From Xanthomonas sp. Leaf148 (lineage in GTDB: Bacteria > Pseudomonadota > Gammaproteobacteria > Xanthomonadales > Xanthomonadaceae), in NCBI RefSeq assembly GCF_001423585.1, contig NZ_LMOP01000009.1, positions 359,496 through 423,495 of the forward strand: 64,000 nucleotides of DNA. The letters run 5' to 3'. A program made the translations under genes and the position numbers. This document shows, piece after piece, positions 40,984 to 49,777 of the stretch. Below the pieces are notes generated by a model. It saw only the letters and a list, made by a program, of their open reading frames with translations, ran no database searches and was not told the origin of the DNA. Positions within the stretch are counted from its first letter, which is position 1. Each line of letters starts with the position of its first letter.

Positions 40984-42012
40984 GTGGAACGCGCATGTTC
41001 GTTTGTTGGTCGTCGTCGCTCATCGCTCCGGTCGCATCGCTTGCGCGCCGGCAGCTTGACTCTGCTACTGGGTGCGCTGGCGCCGGCGGCGGCCTTCGCA
41101 CAGGCTGTGCCTGACACAGTTCCGGTGCCGCAAGGCATCAACCTGGGTGGCACCAGTTTTTTCGATGGTTTTGGCTCCACCCAACCTGGCTGGACGGTGA
41201 TCGAATATCTGCGCCATGCACACCTGAATGCCGTGCTGGATGCGCAAGGCAACGATTCGCTGGCGTTTCGTGATCCAAAGATCAGCAGCTCGGCAGCGCT
41301 GACCCAGCTCATTTACGTGACGCCCTACAAATGGCTGGGCGGCACGATTTCCGTCGATGCCATCGTGCCGCTGGTCAACCAGAATGCCTCGTTTGCCGCC
41401 GACAGCCCGGTGCGGTTGAGCGACAACGGATTCGGCGTTGGCGATATTGCGGTCGGGGCGGCGTTGCAGATGCCGCCGGTGATGCGCAACGACCGGATCT
41501 TGCTGTTTCAGCGCTTCGCCCTGGTGGCATTTGCACCGGTGGGCAAGTTCGATCGCGACATCGCGATCAACCAGAGCACCGGCTACTGGTCGTTCTCGCC
41601 GCATTGGGCATTCACGGTACAGCCCACCGATAACTGGGAGGTCAGCATGCGGCTGCATTACATGTACAACTTCCGCACCGACCGTGCCGGTGGAGTGCCG
41701 CCAATTCCCGGTTTCCAGTTCCGCAACGGCCAGGCAGGCGATCTGGCGTGGCTGAATTTTGCCAGCTCGGTCAAGGTGACCGAGCAGCTGCGGGTCGGTG
41801 TCAACGGCTTCTACCTGCGGCAGCTGCAAGACAACCGGACTAATGGCCAGCGCGTGCCCGACAGCAAACGCACGCAGTTCTACATGGGGCCAGGGCTCTC
41901 GTGGCGGTTGGACCCGAAGAACGTGCTCAACTTCAATGTCTACCTGCCGGTCGAGGTCAAGAATTCGGTGGCCGGAAACACCTTCAACCTGATGTTCGTG
42001 CACTCGCTATAG
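40984..42012 (+). CDS. Outer-membrane SphA/MetA-pathway-type protein
   Basis: A 342-residue protein read from GTG at 40984 (GGAGAA 8 nt upstream). An Arg-rich N-terminus is followed by a signal helix (LRAGSLTLLLGALAPAAAFAQA). The mature part is rich in alternating strands and aromatic residues and has the pattern of the Phenol_MetA_deg family: GINLGGTSFFDGFGS, FNLMFVHSL end, YMYNFRTD and YLRQLQDN. Such proteins are encoded beside aromatic meta-cleavage genes and are thought to be porin-like uptake channels. A strong stem-loop follows 14 bp after its stop. Its closest partners here are ligB-ligA, 1.1 kb away. Confidence 0.82.
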   Translation: MERACSFVGRRRSSLRSHRLRAGSLTLLLGALAPAAAFAQAVPDTVPVPQGINLGGTSFFDGFGSTQPGWTVIEYLRHAHLNAVLDAQGNDSLAFRDPKISSSAALTQLIYVTPYKWLGGTISVDAIVPLVNQNASFAADSPVRLSDNGFGVGDIAVGAALQMPPVMRNDRILLFQRFALVAFAPVGKFDRDIAINQSTGYWSFSPHWAFTVQPTDNWEVSMRLHYMYNFRTDRAGGVPPIPGFQFRNGQAGDLAWLNFASSVKVTEQLRVGVNGFYLRQLQDNRTNGQRVPDSKRTQFYMGPGLSWRLDPKNVLNFNVYLPVEVKNSVAGNTFNLMFVHSL

Positions 42013-42025
42013 CGCAAGCAAGCCG

Positions 42026-42060
42026 CCCTGCACGCCGACCGTCTTGGTCGGCGTGCAGGG
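42026..42060. terminator. 15-bp perfect stem-loop between the SphA-like gene and gntR
   Basis: CCCTGCACGCCGACC and GGTCGGCGTGCAGGG pair perfectly around a 5-nt GTCTT loop, 14 bp after the SphA-like stop. Only TCG follows on the plus strand, so there is no T-run. Given the stem strength it likely ends the rightward transcript; it also sits beyond the gntR stop on the other strand (123 bp). Confidence 0.75.
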
Positions 42061-42182
42061 TCGAATGTAGCCATGTCTTGCTCTATGCGTGGTCCTGCGT
42101 CGCAGGTACGGCCGACATCCGATCCACGCGCATCGATGCCAGTGTCTCTACTCGGCGCGCGGCCCCGTGCAACTACGAGGCA

Positions 42183-42857
42183 TCACATGCCCATGCTGTG
42201 CCGTTGCGTATTGGCATGTTCGCGGAACAGCAACTCCGCCCGCGCGCCATCGCGTTGTTCGATGGCAGAGACGATCGCGCCATGCTGCCGGTGTCCGTAA
42301 TAAAGATCGTCGTAAGCCAGCGTGGCCGAGCGCTGACCGAACACTACGTTGACCGGGCTGACGAACGGCACCAGCGTGCAGCGGTCTACCGTCTCGGTGA
42401 GGATCGGTTTGTTCGCCGCCACCACGATGGCGCGATGGAAACGGGCATTGATCGCGCCGTAGGTCTGCTCATCGCCGGCATCGAGGCTGCGCTTGGCAAA
42501 CAGCCGGTCGCCTTCGCACAGACAGGCGTGCAGGGTGGACAGCAATGCGGCCGACGCGCCCTGTTCGGCCACCGTGCGTGCCGCCATGCCCTCCATCAGT
42601 GCGCGCACCTCCAGTGCATCCAGGCTTTCCTGTTGGCTGAAACGCCGTACCGCATAGCCACGGTTGCCGACCTGCACCAGCAGACCCTCCTGGCACAACG
42701 CCGGCAATGCCTGGCGAATAGGCGTGCGCGAGATGGCCAGGCGCTCGGCCAGGGCCGCCTCGGTGATGCGCTCGCCCGGGGCAAAGGCGCCGCACAGGAT
42801 CAATTCGCGTAGCTGCTGGACCGCTTGCAATCGGTGGTTGTTCGCCATTGGCTCCAT
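42183..42857 (-). CDS. GntR-family regulator (FCD type)
   Basis: A 224-residue repressor-like protein. The N-terminal winged helix reads LQAVQQLRELILCGAFAPGERITEAALAERLAISRTPIRQAL (about 8-49), and the C-terminal FCD helical domain contains ALMEGMAARTVAEQG and NARFHRAIVVAANKPIL, with His/Asp residues that bind a metal and an acid ligand in this group (VanR/FadR branch). Start could be ATG 42857 or ATG 42848, neither with an ideal ribosome-binding site. It is divergent from ligB across a 231-bp gap that contains a set of similar TTGGATCC dyads, so it probably represses ligBA. Confidence 0.88.
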   Translation of the reverse strand: MEPMANNHRLQAVQQLRELILCGAFAPGERITEAALAERLAISRTPIRQALPALCQEGLLVQVGNRGYAVRRFSQQESLDALEVRALMEGMAARTVAEQGASAALLSTLHACLCEGDRLFAKRSLDAGDEQTYGAINARFHRAIVVAANKPILTETVDRCTLVPFVSPVNVVFGQRSATLAYDDLYYGHRQHGAIVSAIEQRDGARAELLFREHANTQRHSMGM

Positions 42858-42951
42858 TCTCTCGCGCCGTACCGCAGCGCACGTTCCTTCGAAGGGGAAA
42901 CTAGCAATTACTTGTATAAAAACCTTGCGGATGAGATCGCTTGATGGCACT

Positions 42952-43023
42952 TTGGATCCCAAGGATACCGTTTTGGAGATCCGCAGTGGTTGGTCGTCCG
43001 TGTTGGGATCCATTGCATCGTCG
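42952..43023. promoter_or_regulatory. Candidate operators in the gntR-ligB divergent gap
   Basis: TTGGATCCCAA at 42952-42962 and TTGGGATCCAT at 43013-43023 are inverted copies of each other (10 of 11), and a third related TTGGAGATCC lies near 42975. They are spaced about 60 bp apart between gntR and ligB. Dyads of this size fit a dimeric regulator. Binding by the GntR or LysR protein is only inferred. Confidence 0.4.
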
Positions 43024-43088
43024 ATCCTGACTCAATCAATGACGTGCGCTCTGCCTCTCCTGGCAGTGGTGCGCAGCAGGAGCAAAGC

Positions 43089-43985
43089 ATGGCTAGCATC
43101 ATCGGCGGCATCGGAACCTCGCACGTTCCCACCATCGGGGTGGCCTACGACAAGGGCAAACAACAGGATCCAGTGTGGAAGCCGTTGTTCGACGGCTACA
43201 CGCCGGTGGCCGAGTGGCTGGCCGAACAACGGGCCGACGTGCTGGTGTTTTTTTACAACGACCACTGCACGACCTTCTTCTTCGATCTCTATCCGACCTT
43301 CGCCCTGGGCGTGGGCGAGCGCTTTCCGGTCGCCGACGAGGGCGCAGGGCTGCGCAACCTGCCTCCGATCCGTGGCGATGTACAGCTGCAGGCGCATATC
43401 GCCGAATGCCTGGTCAACGACGAATTCGACCTGACCGTGTTTCAGGACAAGCCGATCGACCACGGCTGTGCGGCGCCGTTGCCACTGCTGTGGCCGCATG
43501 TGCCGGACTGGCCGGGCACGGTGGTACCGATTGCGATCAACGTCCTGCAATACCCGCTGCCGACCGCGCGTCGCTGTTTTCGGCTGGGCCAGGCGGTGCG
43601 CCGTGCGATCGAGTCATACCCGGAAGATCTCAGAGTGGTGGTGGTCGGCACCGGCGGGTTGTCGCACCAGATCCATGGCGAGCGCACCGGTTTCAACAAC
43701 ACCGACTGGGACATGGAGTTTCTGGACCGCTTTCAGCACGCGCCGGAAACGCTGACCGATCTCACCCATACCGACTATGTGCGCCTGGGCGGTGCCGAGA
43801 GCGTGGAGCAGATCATGTGGCTGGCCATGCGCGGTGCGTTGGATGGGCCGATCCGCAAACTGCATCAGAACTACTACCTGATGACGACGACCGCGATGAC
43901 CGTGGTGCTGTACGAGCCGGGCGAAGAACGCGCCGATGCGCCGCGCTCGGCAGAGCTGCTGGCGCGCACCGCCAACGCGGCATGA
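43089..43985 (+). CDS. ligB: Extradiol ring-cleavage dioxygenase, LigB-type catalytic subunit
   Basis: A 298-residue class III extradiol dioxygenase subunit, like the beta subunit of protocatechuate 4,5-dioxygenase. ATG at 43089 follows AGGAG by about 6 nt. Metal ligands H12 (GTSHVPTIG) and H59 (FYNDHCTTFF) are in their LigB positions; the catalytic His lies in VVVGTGGLSHQIHGERTGFNNTDWDMEF, the strongest family block, and the Glu ligand near GGAESVEQIMW. The substrate may be protocatechuate, gallate or methylgallate. It is followed 10 nt later by ligA. B-before-A is the domain order of fused gallate dioxygenases, not that of Sphingobium ligAB. Confidence 0.9.
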   Translation: MASIIGGIGTSHVPTIGVAYDKGKQQDPVWKPLFDGYTPVAEWLAEQRADVLVFFYNDHCTTFFFDLYPTFALGVGERFPVADEGAGLRNLPPIRGDVQLQAHIAECLVNDEFDLTVFQDKPIDHGCAAPLPLLWPHVPDWPGTVVPIAINVLQYPLPTARRCFRLGQAVRRAIESYPEDLRVVVVGTGGLSHQIHGERTGFNNTDWDMEFLDRFQHAPETLTDLTHTDYVRLGGAESVEQIMWLAMRGALDGPIRKLHQNYYLMTTTAMTVVLYEPGEERADAPRSAELLARTANAA

Positions 43986-43995
43986 GGGCCTGCAT

Positions 43996-44355
43996 ATGAA
44001 TCCGCAAGTACAAGGCATGGACAAGATCGACGGCACTTACCTGTTCGATCTGCGCACCAGCAATCGCGCACTACGCCTCAATCGTTTTTTCTGGCATATG
44101 ATCCGCGCCCCGTGGCGCGATCGTTTTTTGCAGGACGCGGAAGTGTTGATGCAGGAAGCCGAGCTCACCGAACACGAGAAAGCGCTGATCCGTGCGCGCG
44201 ACTGGCTCGGACTGGTGCAGTACGGCGCCAATTTTTTTGTGATCGAAAAGTTCGCCCGTGTGGTGCGCACGACCAATCTGCAGGTCTACGCCATCATGCG
44301 CGGCGAGTCGTTCGAAGACTTCATGCAGACCCGGCGTGTGCCCGAGGCACGCTGA
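43996..44355 (+). CDS. ligA: Dioxygenase small subunit, LigA type
   Basis: A 119-residue all-helical subunit of a class III dioxygenase. ATG at 43996 has GAGGG upstream. Characteristic blocks are GTYLFDLRTSNRALRLNRFFWHMI, LTEHEKALIRARDWLGLVQYGANFFVIEKFARV and LQVYAIMRGESFEDFM. LigA lids the active site made by LigB. It is co-transcribed with ligB. No genes for downstream meta-cleavage steps (semialdehyde dehydrogenase, lactonase, hydratase, aldolase) are present nearby, so they must lie elsewhere if the pathway is complete. Confidence 0.92.
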   Translation: MNPQVQGMDKIDGTYLFDLRTSNRALRLNRFFWHMIRAPWRDRFLQDAEVLMQEAELTEHEKALIRARDWLGLVQYGANFFVIEKFARVVRTTNLQVYAIMRGESFEDFMQTRRVPEAR

Positions 44356-44419
44356 GCTGCGCGTCCCGGTCGCTGGCCGGGCGTTGCCATCCGACTTTCC
44401 AACGTAAGGCCCACCCCCT

Positions 44420-45421
44420 ATGACCATGTCCTCCGTGTTCTTCGAACACCGCATCAAGGTCCGGCATCTACGTGTCATCGAGGCGCTGGATCGGCAAAAA
44501 AGCCTGCTCCGCGCCTCACGCGTATTGAACGTCACCCAGCCTGCACTCACGCGTGCCTTGCAGGAGATCGAAGAGATCGTCGGTGCGCCCCTGTTCGAAC
44601 GCCATTCACGTGGCGTGCGTCCCAATGCGATGGGCGAGGTGCTGGTGCAGACCGCGCACGTCGTGCTCGGCCAGCTGCGCCGCGCGCAGGACACCTTCGA
44701 AGGGCTGCTGCAGGACGATGCGCTCACTATCACCGTCGGCGCGTTGCCGGTGGCGGCGAGCGGCCTGCTGCCGTCGGTGCTGGCTGCCTTGTACCGTGCC
44801 GAGCCCACGCTGCGTGTGCGCCTGCTGCATGGCCGTACCGATGAATTGCTGCCCAAGCTCGCCGGAAACGAGGTGGATCTGGTCGTTGGCCGGTTGTATC
44901 CGCTGGCCCGCTACGATGCGTTGGTCCGCAAGGTGCTGTACCAGGATCCGATTGCGCTGGTGGCGCGGAGCGACCATCCCTTGTTCGCCAATGGCCCGGT
45001 GCGCATCGCCGAAGCGGCCGCGTACCGACAGGTATTGCCGACGCTGAGTCAGCATGTGGAGCGCGACGTGGCGCAGGTCATGCGCGAACATGGGCTAGCC
45101 ACACGCGATCAACTGCGTTCCAGCTCTGCAAGCTTCACCCGCGAGATTCTGCTCGGCACCGACAGCATTGCGGTGATGCCAAGCATGATGGTGGCCGGCG
45201 ACATCGCACGCGGCGAGTTACGGGCCTTCCAGCTGCAGCAGCCGTCGCAGGCGCGCGCAGGTGGCGTGATCTATCGCGACAGCAGCGCCATCCTCAAACC
45301 CGGTGTGCGGTTGTTGATGCGTGAGCTGGAACACCAGCTGGCGCTCATGGCCCAGCAAGGCGCGGTGTGGGTGGACGACCAGATTGGCGAGCACGATATT
45401 CTGCTGGATGCGTCTGCATAA
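44420..45421 (+). CDS. LysR-family regulator, PcaQ/GbpR-like
   Basis: A 333-residue LysR activator. The N-terminal HTH is IKVRHLRVIEALDRQKSLLRASRVLNVTQPALTRALQEIEEIVGAPLFERHSRG (about 11-65), followed by the effector domain (ITVGALPVAASGLLPSVLAALY; GRTDELLPKLAGNEVDLVVGRLYP; SIAVMPSMMVAGDIARGELRAF). The first helices resemble PcaQ and related aromatic-acid regulators. It lies 64 bp after ligA on the same strand and probably activates the ligBA genes in response to the substrate or a ring-cleavage product. Stop at 45421 with a 258-bp gap to the convergent CoA-ligase gene. Confidence 0.88.
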   Translation: MTMSSVFFEHRIKVRHLRVIEALDRQKSLLRASRVLNVTQPALTRALQEIEEIVGAPLFERHSRGVRPNAMGEVLVQTAHVVLGQLRRAQDTFEGLLQDDALTITVGALPVAASGLLPSVLAALYRAEPTLRVRLLHGRTDELLPKLAGNEVDLVVGRLYPLARYDALVRKVLYQDPIALVARSDHPLFANGPVRIAEAAAYRQVLPTLSQHVERDVAQVMREHGLATRDQLRSSSASFTREILLGTDSIAVMPSMMVAGDIARGELRAFQLQQPSQARAGGVIYRDSSAILKPGVRLLMRELEHQLALMAQQGAVWVDDQIGEHDILLDASA

Positions 45422-45679
45422 CCGACGATAGAATTCCCCAAGCGGGAGCTGCATCGTCGACCGGGACGGATGCGATGCAGCGCTGGCCTGGGGAGTTGCA
45501 CTATTCGGCAGTATTTGTGGAATGCGCAGGGATGCGAGGCGCGCTGGATTGAACGCTGCATCGTGCCCGGCTGGTCCCGCGCCGGAGTACTCGAGCAGTA
45601 TTCATCGCGGTGATCGGAGTAAGCAAAGTCCAAGTGTGGCGGCAATACGCACGCCCACGCCGCACGGTTGCCACCGCTC

Positions 45680-47158
45680 TCAGGCGTCGTTGGCCAAGGC
45701 ATCCTTCAACCGCGCCTTCTGCAGCTTGCCGGTTGCCGTACGTGGCAGGGCCTCGACCAGGCGTAGGTGTTTGGGGACCTTGTACTTGGCCAGGCGCTCG
45801 ACCAGATAGCTGCGGATCTGCTCCAGATCCGTCGCCTCAGCGGCTGGCACGATCGCCAGGTAGCCCACCTCGCCCCATTGTGGGTCGGCGATGCCGACCA
45901 CGGCGCATTCGCGGATGTCCGGGTGATCCGCCAGTACCGCTTCGATCTCGGCGGGATACACGTTTTCGCCGCCTGAAATGAACATGTCCTTCTTGCGGTC
46001 CACCACCCAGAAAAAGCCGTCGGCATCACGCTTGACGATATCGCCGGTGCGGAACCAGCCCTGTGCGTCGCGCATCTCCGCAGTGGCCTGCGGGTCGCGC
46101 CAATAGCCGGGGCTGAGGTTGGGGCCGCGCAACAACAGTTCGCCAGGCATGCCCGCCGGGCAGTCGTTGCCATCGCCATCCACCACCCGCGTTTGCACGC
46201 CCGGTGACGAAATCCCCGCCGCACCGAGCTTGCGACGAATCACGTCGCAATCCACCGACATGCCGAACACCGTGCCGGCTTCGCTCATGCCGAAGCCGCA
46301 GACCATGGGGATGCCATCGTCCAGCCAACCGAGCAGATCGTCGCTGGCATGCGGCGCGCCGCCGCTGACCAGCGCGGTGAGGTGACGCAGCGTTGACGGA
46401 TCGAATCCGGGCTGGCTGCGGAACGCTTGCATCATCTGCGGCACGCCGACGTAGTGGGTAATGCCCAGCGCCGGGTTGCCGAGCCAGCTCAATGTACGCT
46501 TCGGTTCGAAGCCGCTCGACACCTGGATCGACCCACCCAGCGCCAGCGCCGGCCGCACATTGGTCGCCAGGCCGATGATGTGGAACATCGGCGCTTCGCA
46601 CAGGAAACTGCTGTTGCCATCCACACGTGTGGTCACGCCGAAGTTGTGCGCCACCTGCTGCAGGTTTTGCTCATTCAACATCACGCCCTTGGGCTGGCCG
46701 GACGTGCCCGAGGTGAACAGGATCAGGCTCACGCGCTCGGGCGGGATGTAGGACGTTTCGGCGGGCGCCAGCGCCTTGGCACTGTCGATGAAGCTTGATA
46801 GCGCTTCGGCATGCGCGCGTCCGGCAGCGACATCGTCGCCCAGCAATAGATGCGGCTGCGCACGCTGCAGCAAGGTGTCCAGCTCGGTGCCGCTCAGCCG
46901 CCAGTTGAGCGGCACATAGATCGCGCCGACCCGCGCACAGGCGAAGTGCAGCGCGACCTGCCAGACCGAATTGCGGGCGAGCACGGCCAGCCGTTCGCCG
47001 TCGACACAGCCGCGCGTCTGCAGCAGGGCGGCCAGTTGGCCGATCAAGGTGTCCAGTTCGGCATATGTCCACTCCTGCTCCAGCAACAGGTCGCGCGCGG
47101 CAAGCCGGTGCGGTGTGAGGCGGGCATGGAAGGAAATCGAGTCGGTCGGCATGGTCAT
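45680..47158 (-). CDS. fcs: Acyl-CoA synthetase, feruloyl/coumaroyl-CoA synthetase-like
   Basis: A 492-residue AMP-forming ligase. ATG at 47158 (MTMPTDSISF) is used; upstream codons to 47242 look spurious. Core motifs: A3 LILFTSGTSGQPKGVML (P-loop around 160-176), the VCGFGMSEAGTVFGMS adenine motif, LLLRGPNLSPGYWRDP, GWFRTGDIVKRDADGFFWVVDRKKDMFISGGENVYPAEIE, and catalytic Lys in LPRTATGKLQKARLK. As the last gene after hcaR, ech and vdh it would activate ferulate or p-coumarate to CoA esters. A medium-chain fatty-acid ligase is the main alternative. Confidence 0.85.
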   Translation of the reverse strand: MTMPTDSISFHARLTPHRLAARDLLLEQEWTYAELDTLIGQLAALLQTRGCVDGERLAVLARNSVWQVALHFACARVGAIYVPLNWRLSGTELDTLLQRAQPHLLLGDDVAAGRAHAEALSSFIDSAKALAPAETSYIPPERVSLILFTSGTSGQPKGVMLNEQNLQQVAHNFGVTTRVDGNSSFLCEAPMFHIIGLATNVRPALALGGSIQVSSGFEPKRTLSWLGNPALGITHYVGVPQMMQAFRSQPGFDPSTLRHLTALVSGGAPHASDDLLGWLDDGIPMVCGFGMSEAGTVFGMSVDCDVIRRKLGAAGISSPGVQTRVVDGDGNDCPAGMPGELLLRGPNLSPGYWRDPQATAEMRDAQGWFRTGDIVKRDADGFFWVVDRKKDMFISGGENVYPAEIEAVLADHPDIRECAVVGIADPQWGEVGYLAIVPAAEATDLEQIRSYLVERLAKYKVPKHLRLVEALPRTATGKLQKARLKDALANDA

Positions 47159-47364
47159 GGCGCTGTCTTTCCGAATGCAGAATGGGGGAGTGACGTGCGT
47201 GAGTGCGACGGAGATGGCAGGAAGGTTGACGCGTGCGCGCAACCACGCTTTACGCGTTCACAGACACGTTGCTAATACACCAGCGGAGATGACGTGCCGT
47301 GGTGTACGGCACGTTGCATTGCGGCTACGCAGGCATGCTCGCCGCGTAGCCGGTGACGTAGAAC

Positions 47365-48834
47365 TCAACCGAGATAGACGGTCTTGGTTTCGAGAAACGC
47401 ATGCAGTCCTTCGATGCCGCCTTCGCGACCGATTCCGGAATGCTTGACCCCGCCGAACGGCATCTCGATATCCACCCACATGCCATTGATCGAATGGCTG
47501 CCGCTGCGCACGCGTCGTGCAATGCGATACGCGCGATCAACATCCTCGCTATAGACGGTGCCGTGCAAGCCGTAGTCGCTTGCATTGGCCTTGGCGATCA
47601 TGTCGGCCTCATCGTGATAGTCGATGAAGCTCACCACCGGGCCGAAGATTTCTTCGCGGGCAATGGTCATGTCCGGCGTGACGTTGGCGAACACCGTCGG
47701 CTCGATGAAGAATCCACGCGGCAAATGCGCCGGGCGGTTGCCACCCATCACCAGCTGCGCACCTTCGGCGCTGCCCTGTGCGATGTAGGACTGCACGCGT
47801 TCCAGTTGCCGGCCGAGCGCCAGCGGACCCATGCCGGTGTCGGCGGCGAACGGGTCGCCGAGCTTAACTGCGCTCAGCGCTGCGCAATATGCCTGCAGGA
47901 CTTCGTCGCGCCGCTGCGCCGGCACCAGTACGCGGGTCAGCGCGAAACATACCTGCCCGGTGATCGGCATGGAGTAGGGCACCAGGCTGGGCAGCACTTT
48001 GGCGAGGTCGGCGTCTTCGAGCACGATGGCGGCCGACTTGCCGCCCAGCTCCAGGCCGACCCGCGCCAGGCGTTCGGCGCAGGCCACGCCGATCAGTCGC
48101 CCGGCCTGGGTGGAGCCGGTGAAGCTAACCTTGTCAACCAGCGGGTGCCGGATCAGCTGTTCGCCGACCTCGCGACCGGCCGGCAACAGATTGAACACGC
48201 CATCGGGTACGCCTGCGGCGCTGATGCATTCGGCCAAGATGTACGCATCGATCGGGGTCTCTGGCGAGGGCTTGGCCACCACCGTGCATCCTGCAGCCAG
48301 CGCAGCGGCGACCTTGTAACAGAGCAGGACCAGTGGCGCGTTCCAGGGCGTGATCGCCACGACCACACCGACCGGTTCCTGCACCACATGCACGCGGCCG
48401 CCATTGGCGCGTGCGCGCGGCTCGACGAACGGATGCATGGCGATCAGATCGCCGTAGTAGTCGAACAGGCCGGGCGCCTGTTGCGAGGCGCGCCGGCTGA
48501 AACCGATGGTGGCGCCAACCTGGCCGGTCCAGGCTTCGGCCAGCTCCGGCATGCGTGCGCGCAGCTGGTCGGCGACGCGCTTGAGTATCACCCCGCGCTC
48601 GGGTGGCGACAGCTGCGGCCAGGGGCCGGTGTCGAAGGCGGCACGTGCCGCAGCCACCGCGGCTTCGGTATCTGCATGCGATGGTTCGGTGTAGCGCAGC
48701 AGGCGTTCTTCGGTATGCGGGGCGATCACATCGACATGGCGATCGCCTGTGCTTGCGCGCCACTGGCCGTCGATGAACAGGCCCAACGGCCCACGCGCGG
48801 CAATCCCGCGCAGTGTTGCGGATAAGGCTTCCAT
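47365..48834 (-). CDS. vdh: Aldehyde dehydrogenase, vanillin/benzaldehyde dehydrogenase-like
   Basis: A 489-residue NAD(P)-dependent aldehyde dehydrogenase. The catalytic Glu is in LELGGKSAAIV and the nucleophilic Cys in ITGQVCFALTR; the NAD-binding TGSTQAGRLIG and the C-terminal EIFGPVVSFIDY block are standard. In family terms the CFALTR context and MPFGGVKHSGIGREGG are common in medium aldehyde dehydrogenases acting on benzaldehydes. Here it would oxidise vanillin or 4-hydroxybenzaldehyde to the acid after hydratase-lyase cleavage. It is separated by 83 bp from the hydratase-lyase gene and by 206 bp from fcs. Confidence 0.87.
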   Translation of the reverse strand: MEALSATLRGIAARGPLGLFIDGQWRASTGDRHVDVIAPHTEERLLRYTEPSHADTEAAVAAARAAFDTGPWPQLSPPERGVILKRVADQLRARMPELAEAWTGQVGATIGFSRRASQQAPGLFDYYGDLIAMHPFVEPRARANGGRVHVVQEPVGVVVAITPWNAPLVLLCYKVAAALAAGCTVVAKPSPETPIDAYILAECISAAGVPDGVFNLLPAGREVGEQLIRHPLVDKVSFTGSTQAGRLIGVACAERLARVGLELGGKSAAIVLEDADLAKVLPSLVPYSMPITGQVCFALTRVLVPAQRRDEVLQAYCAALSAVKLGDPFAADTGMGPLALGRQLERVQSYIAQGSAEGAQLVMGGNRPAHLPRGFFIEPTVFANVTPDMTIAREEIFGPVVSFIDYHDEADMIAKANASDYGLHGTVYSEDVDRAYRIARRVRSGSHSINGMWVDIEMPFGGVKHSGIGREGGIEGLHAFLETKTVYLG

Positions 48835-48917
48835 ACTCCCTCCTCGGTGCAGAAAACCACTGGCAGCGCCAGCGATGCGTGGGTTGCACGCATCGCTTCA
48901 GGCGCCGTAGGACGTGC

Positions 48918-49745
48918 TTAGGCGCTGTTTTTCTTGAGGTCGTATTCGCCCAGGCCAGGCTTGTAGCTTTTCTCGTCGATGAATTGACGGATGCCTTCCT
49001 TGCGGGCGTTGTTGTCGAACGAGTTGGCCGCTTCCTGCATGCGCACCAGATAATCTTCGGCTTCGTCGTAGGTCATGGTGCCCACGCGGCGCACCGCGTC
49101 TTTGGCGTACTTCAGCGCGATCGGATTCTTGCGCAGCAACAACTCGGCCACTTCGCGCGTGCGTGCTTCCAGTCGCTCCAGCGGCACGCTTTCGTTGACC
49201 AGGCGCCATTCGGCCGCTTTCTTGCCGTCGACCATTTCGCCGGTCAGCGTCATCCACATCGCATCGCGCATGGACAGCAGTTCGACCGCCACCTTGGTCA
49301 CGCCGCCGCCCGGCAGGATGCCCCAGTTGATCTCCGACAGGCCGAACTGCGCTTCATCGGCGGCAATGGCCAGATCGCAGGCGAACAAGGGGCCGAAGCC
49401 GCCGCCGAAGCACCAGCCGTTGACCATCGCGATGGTGGGCTTTTGATACCAGCGCAGGCGCCGGAACCAGCCGTAGGACTCGCGTTGTGAACGGCGCACG
49501 CCGCGCAGGCCCTGTGCTTCGGTTTCGCGGAAGTACTCTTTCAGATCCATACCGGCCGACCAGGCAGTGCCTTCGCCGCCGAGCACCAGCACGCCGACGC
49601 TGTCGTCGAATTCCAGCTCGTCCAGTACATCCATCATGCGGCGGTTGAGCGCCGGGCTCATCGCGTTGCGCTTGTCCGGGCGTGCAAACTTCACCCAGGC
49701 AATGCGGTTTTCGATGCGAACCGATACCACGTCATGCTCGTTCAA
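48918..49745 (-). CDS. ech: p-Hydroxycinnamoyl-CoA hydratase/lyase (feruloyl-CoA hydratase)
   Basis: A 275-residue crotonase-fold enzyme, HCHL. It hydrates feruloyl- or coumaroyl-CoA and cleaves it to an aromatic aldehyde plus acetyl-CoA. The oxyanion loops are GTAWSAGMDLKEYFRE and NGWCFGGGFGPLFACDLAIAAD, and E138 in FGLSEINWGILPGGG is in the place of the catalytic Glu of the Pseudomonas enzyme. MTYDEAEDYLVRMQEA contains Tyr232, which fits the second key residue, and the C-terminus FIDEKSYKPGLGEYDLKK is nearly diagnostic of HCHL. It lies 33 bp after hcaR and ahead of vdh. Confidence 0.92.
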   Translation of the reverse strand: MNEHDVVSVRIENRIAWVKFARPDKRNAMSPALNRRMMDVLDELEFDDSVGVLVLGGEGTAWSAGMDLKEYFRETEAQGLRGVRRSQRESYGWFRRLRWYQKPTIAMVNGWCFGGGFGPLFACDLAIAADEAQFGLSEINWGILPGGGVTKVAVELLSMRDAMWMTLTGEMVDGKKAAEWRLVNESVPLERLEARTREVAELLLRKNPIALKYAKDAVRRVGTMTYDEAEDYLVRMQEAANSFDNNARKEGIRQFIDEKSYKPGLGEYDLKKNSA

Positions 49746-49777
49746 GCGGCGTCTCCTTCAAGTCGGGGGCTGCGGGT

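Noticed and set aside
47401..48825. 474-residue plus-strand open frame opposite vdh
   Set aside because: Antisense shadow of a high-GC gene; His/Gln/Arg-rich, without motifs. Similar long antisense frames at 2448-3725, 37528-39102, 51298-52932 and 52754-54148 are rejected for the same reason.
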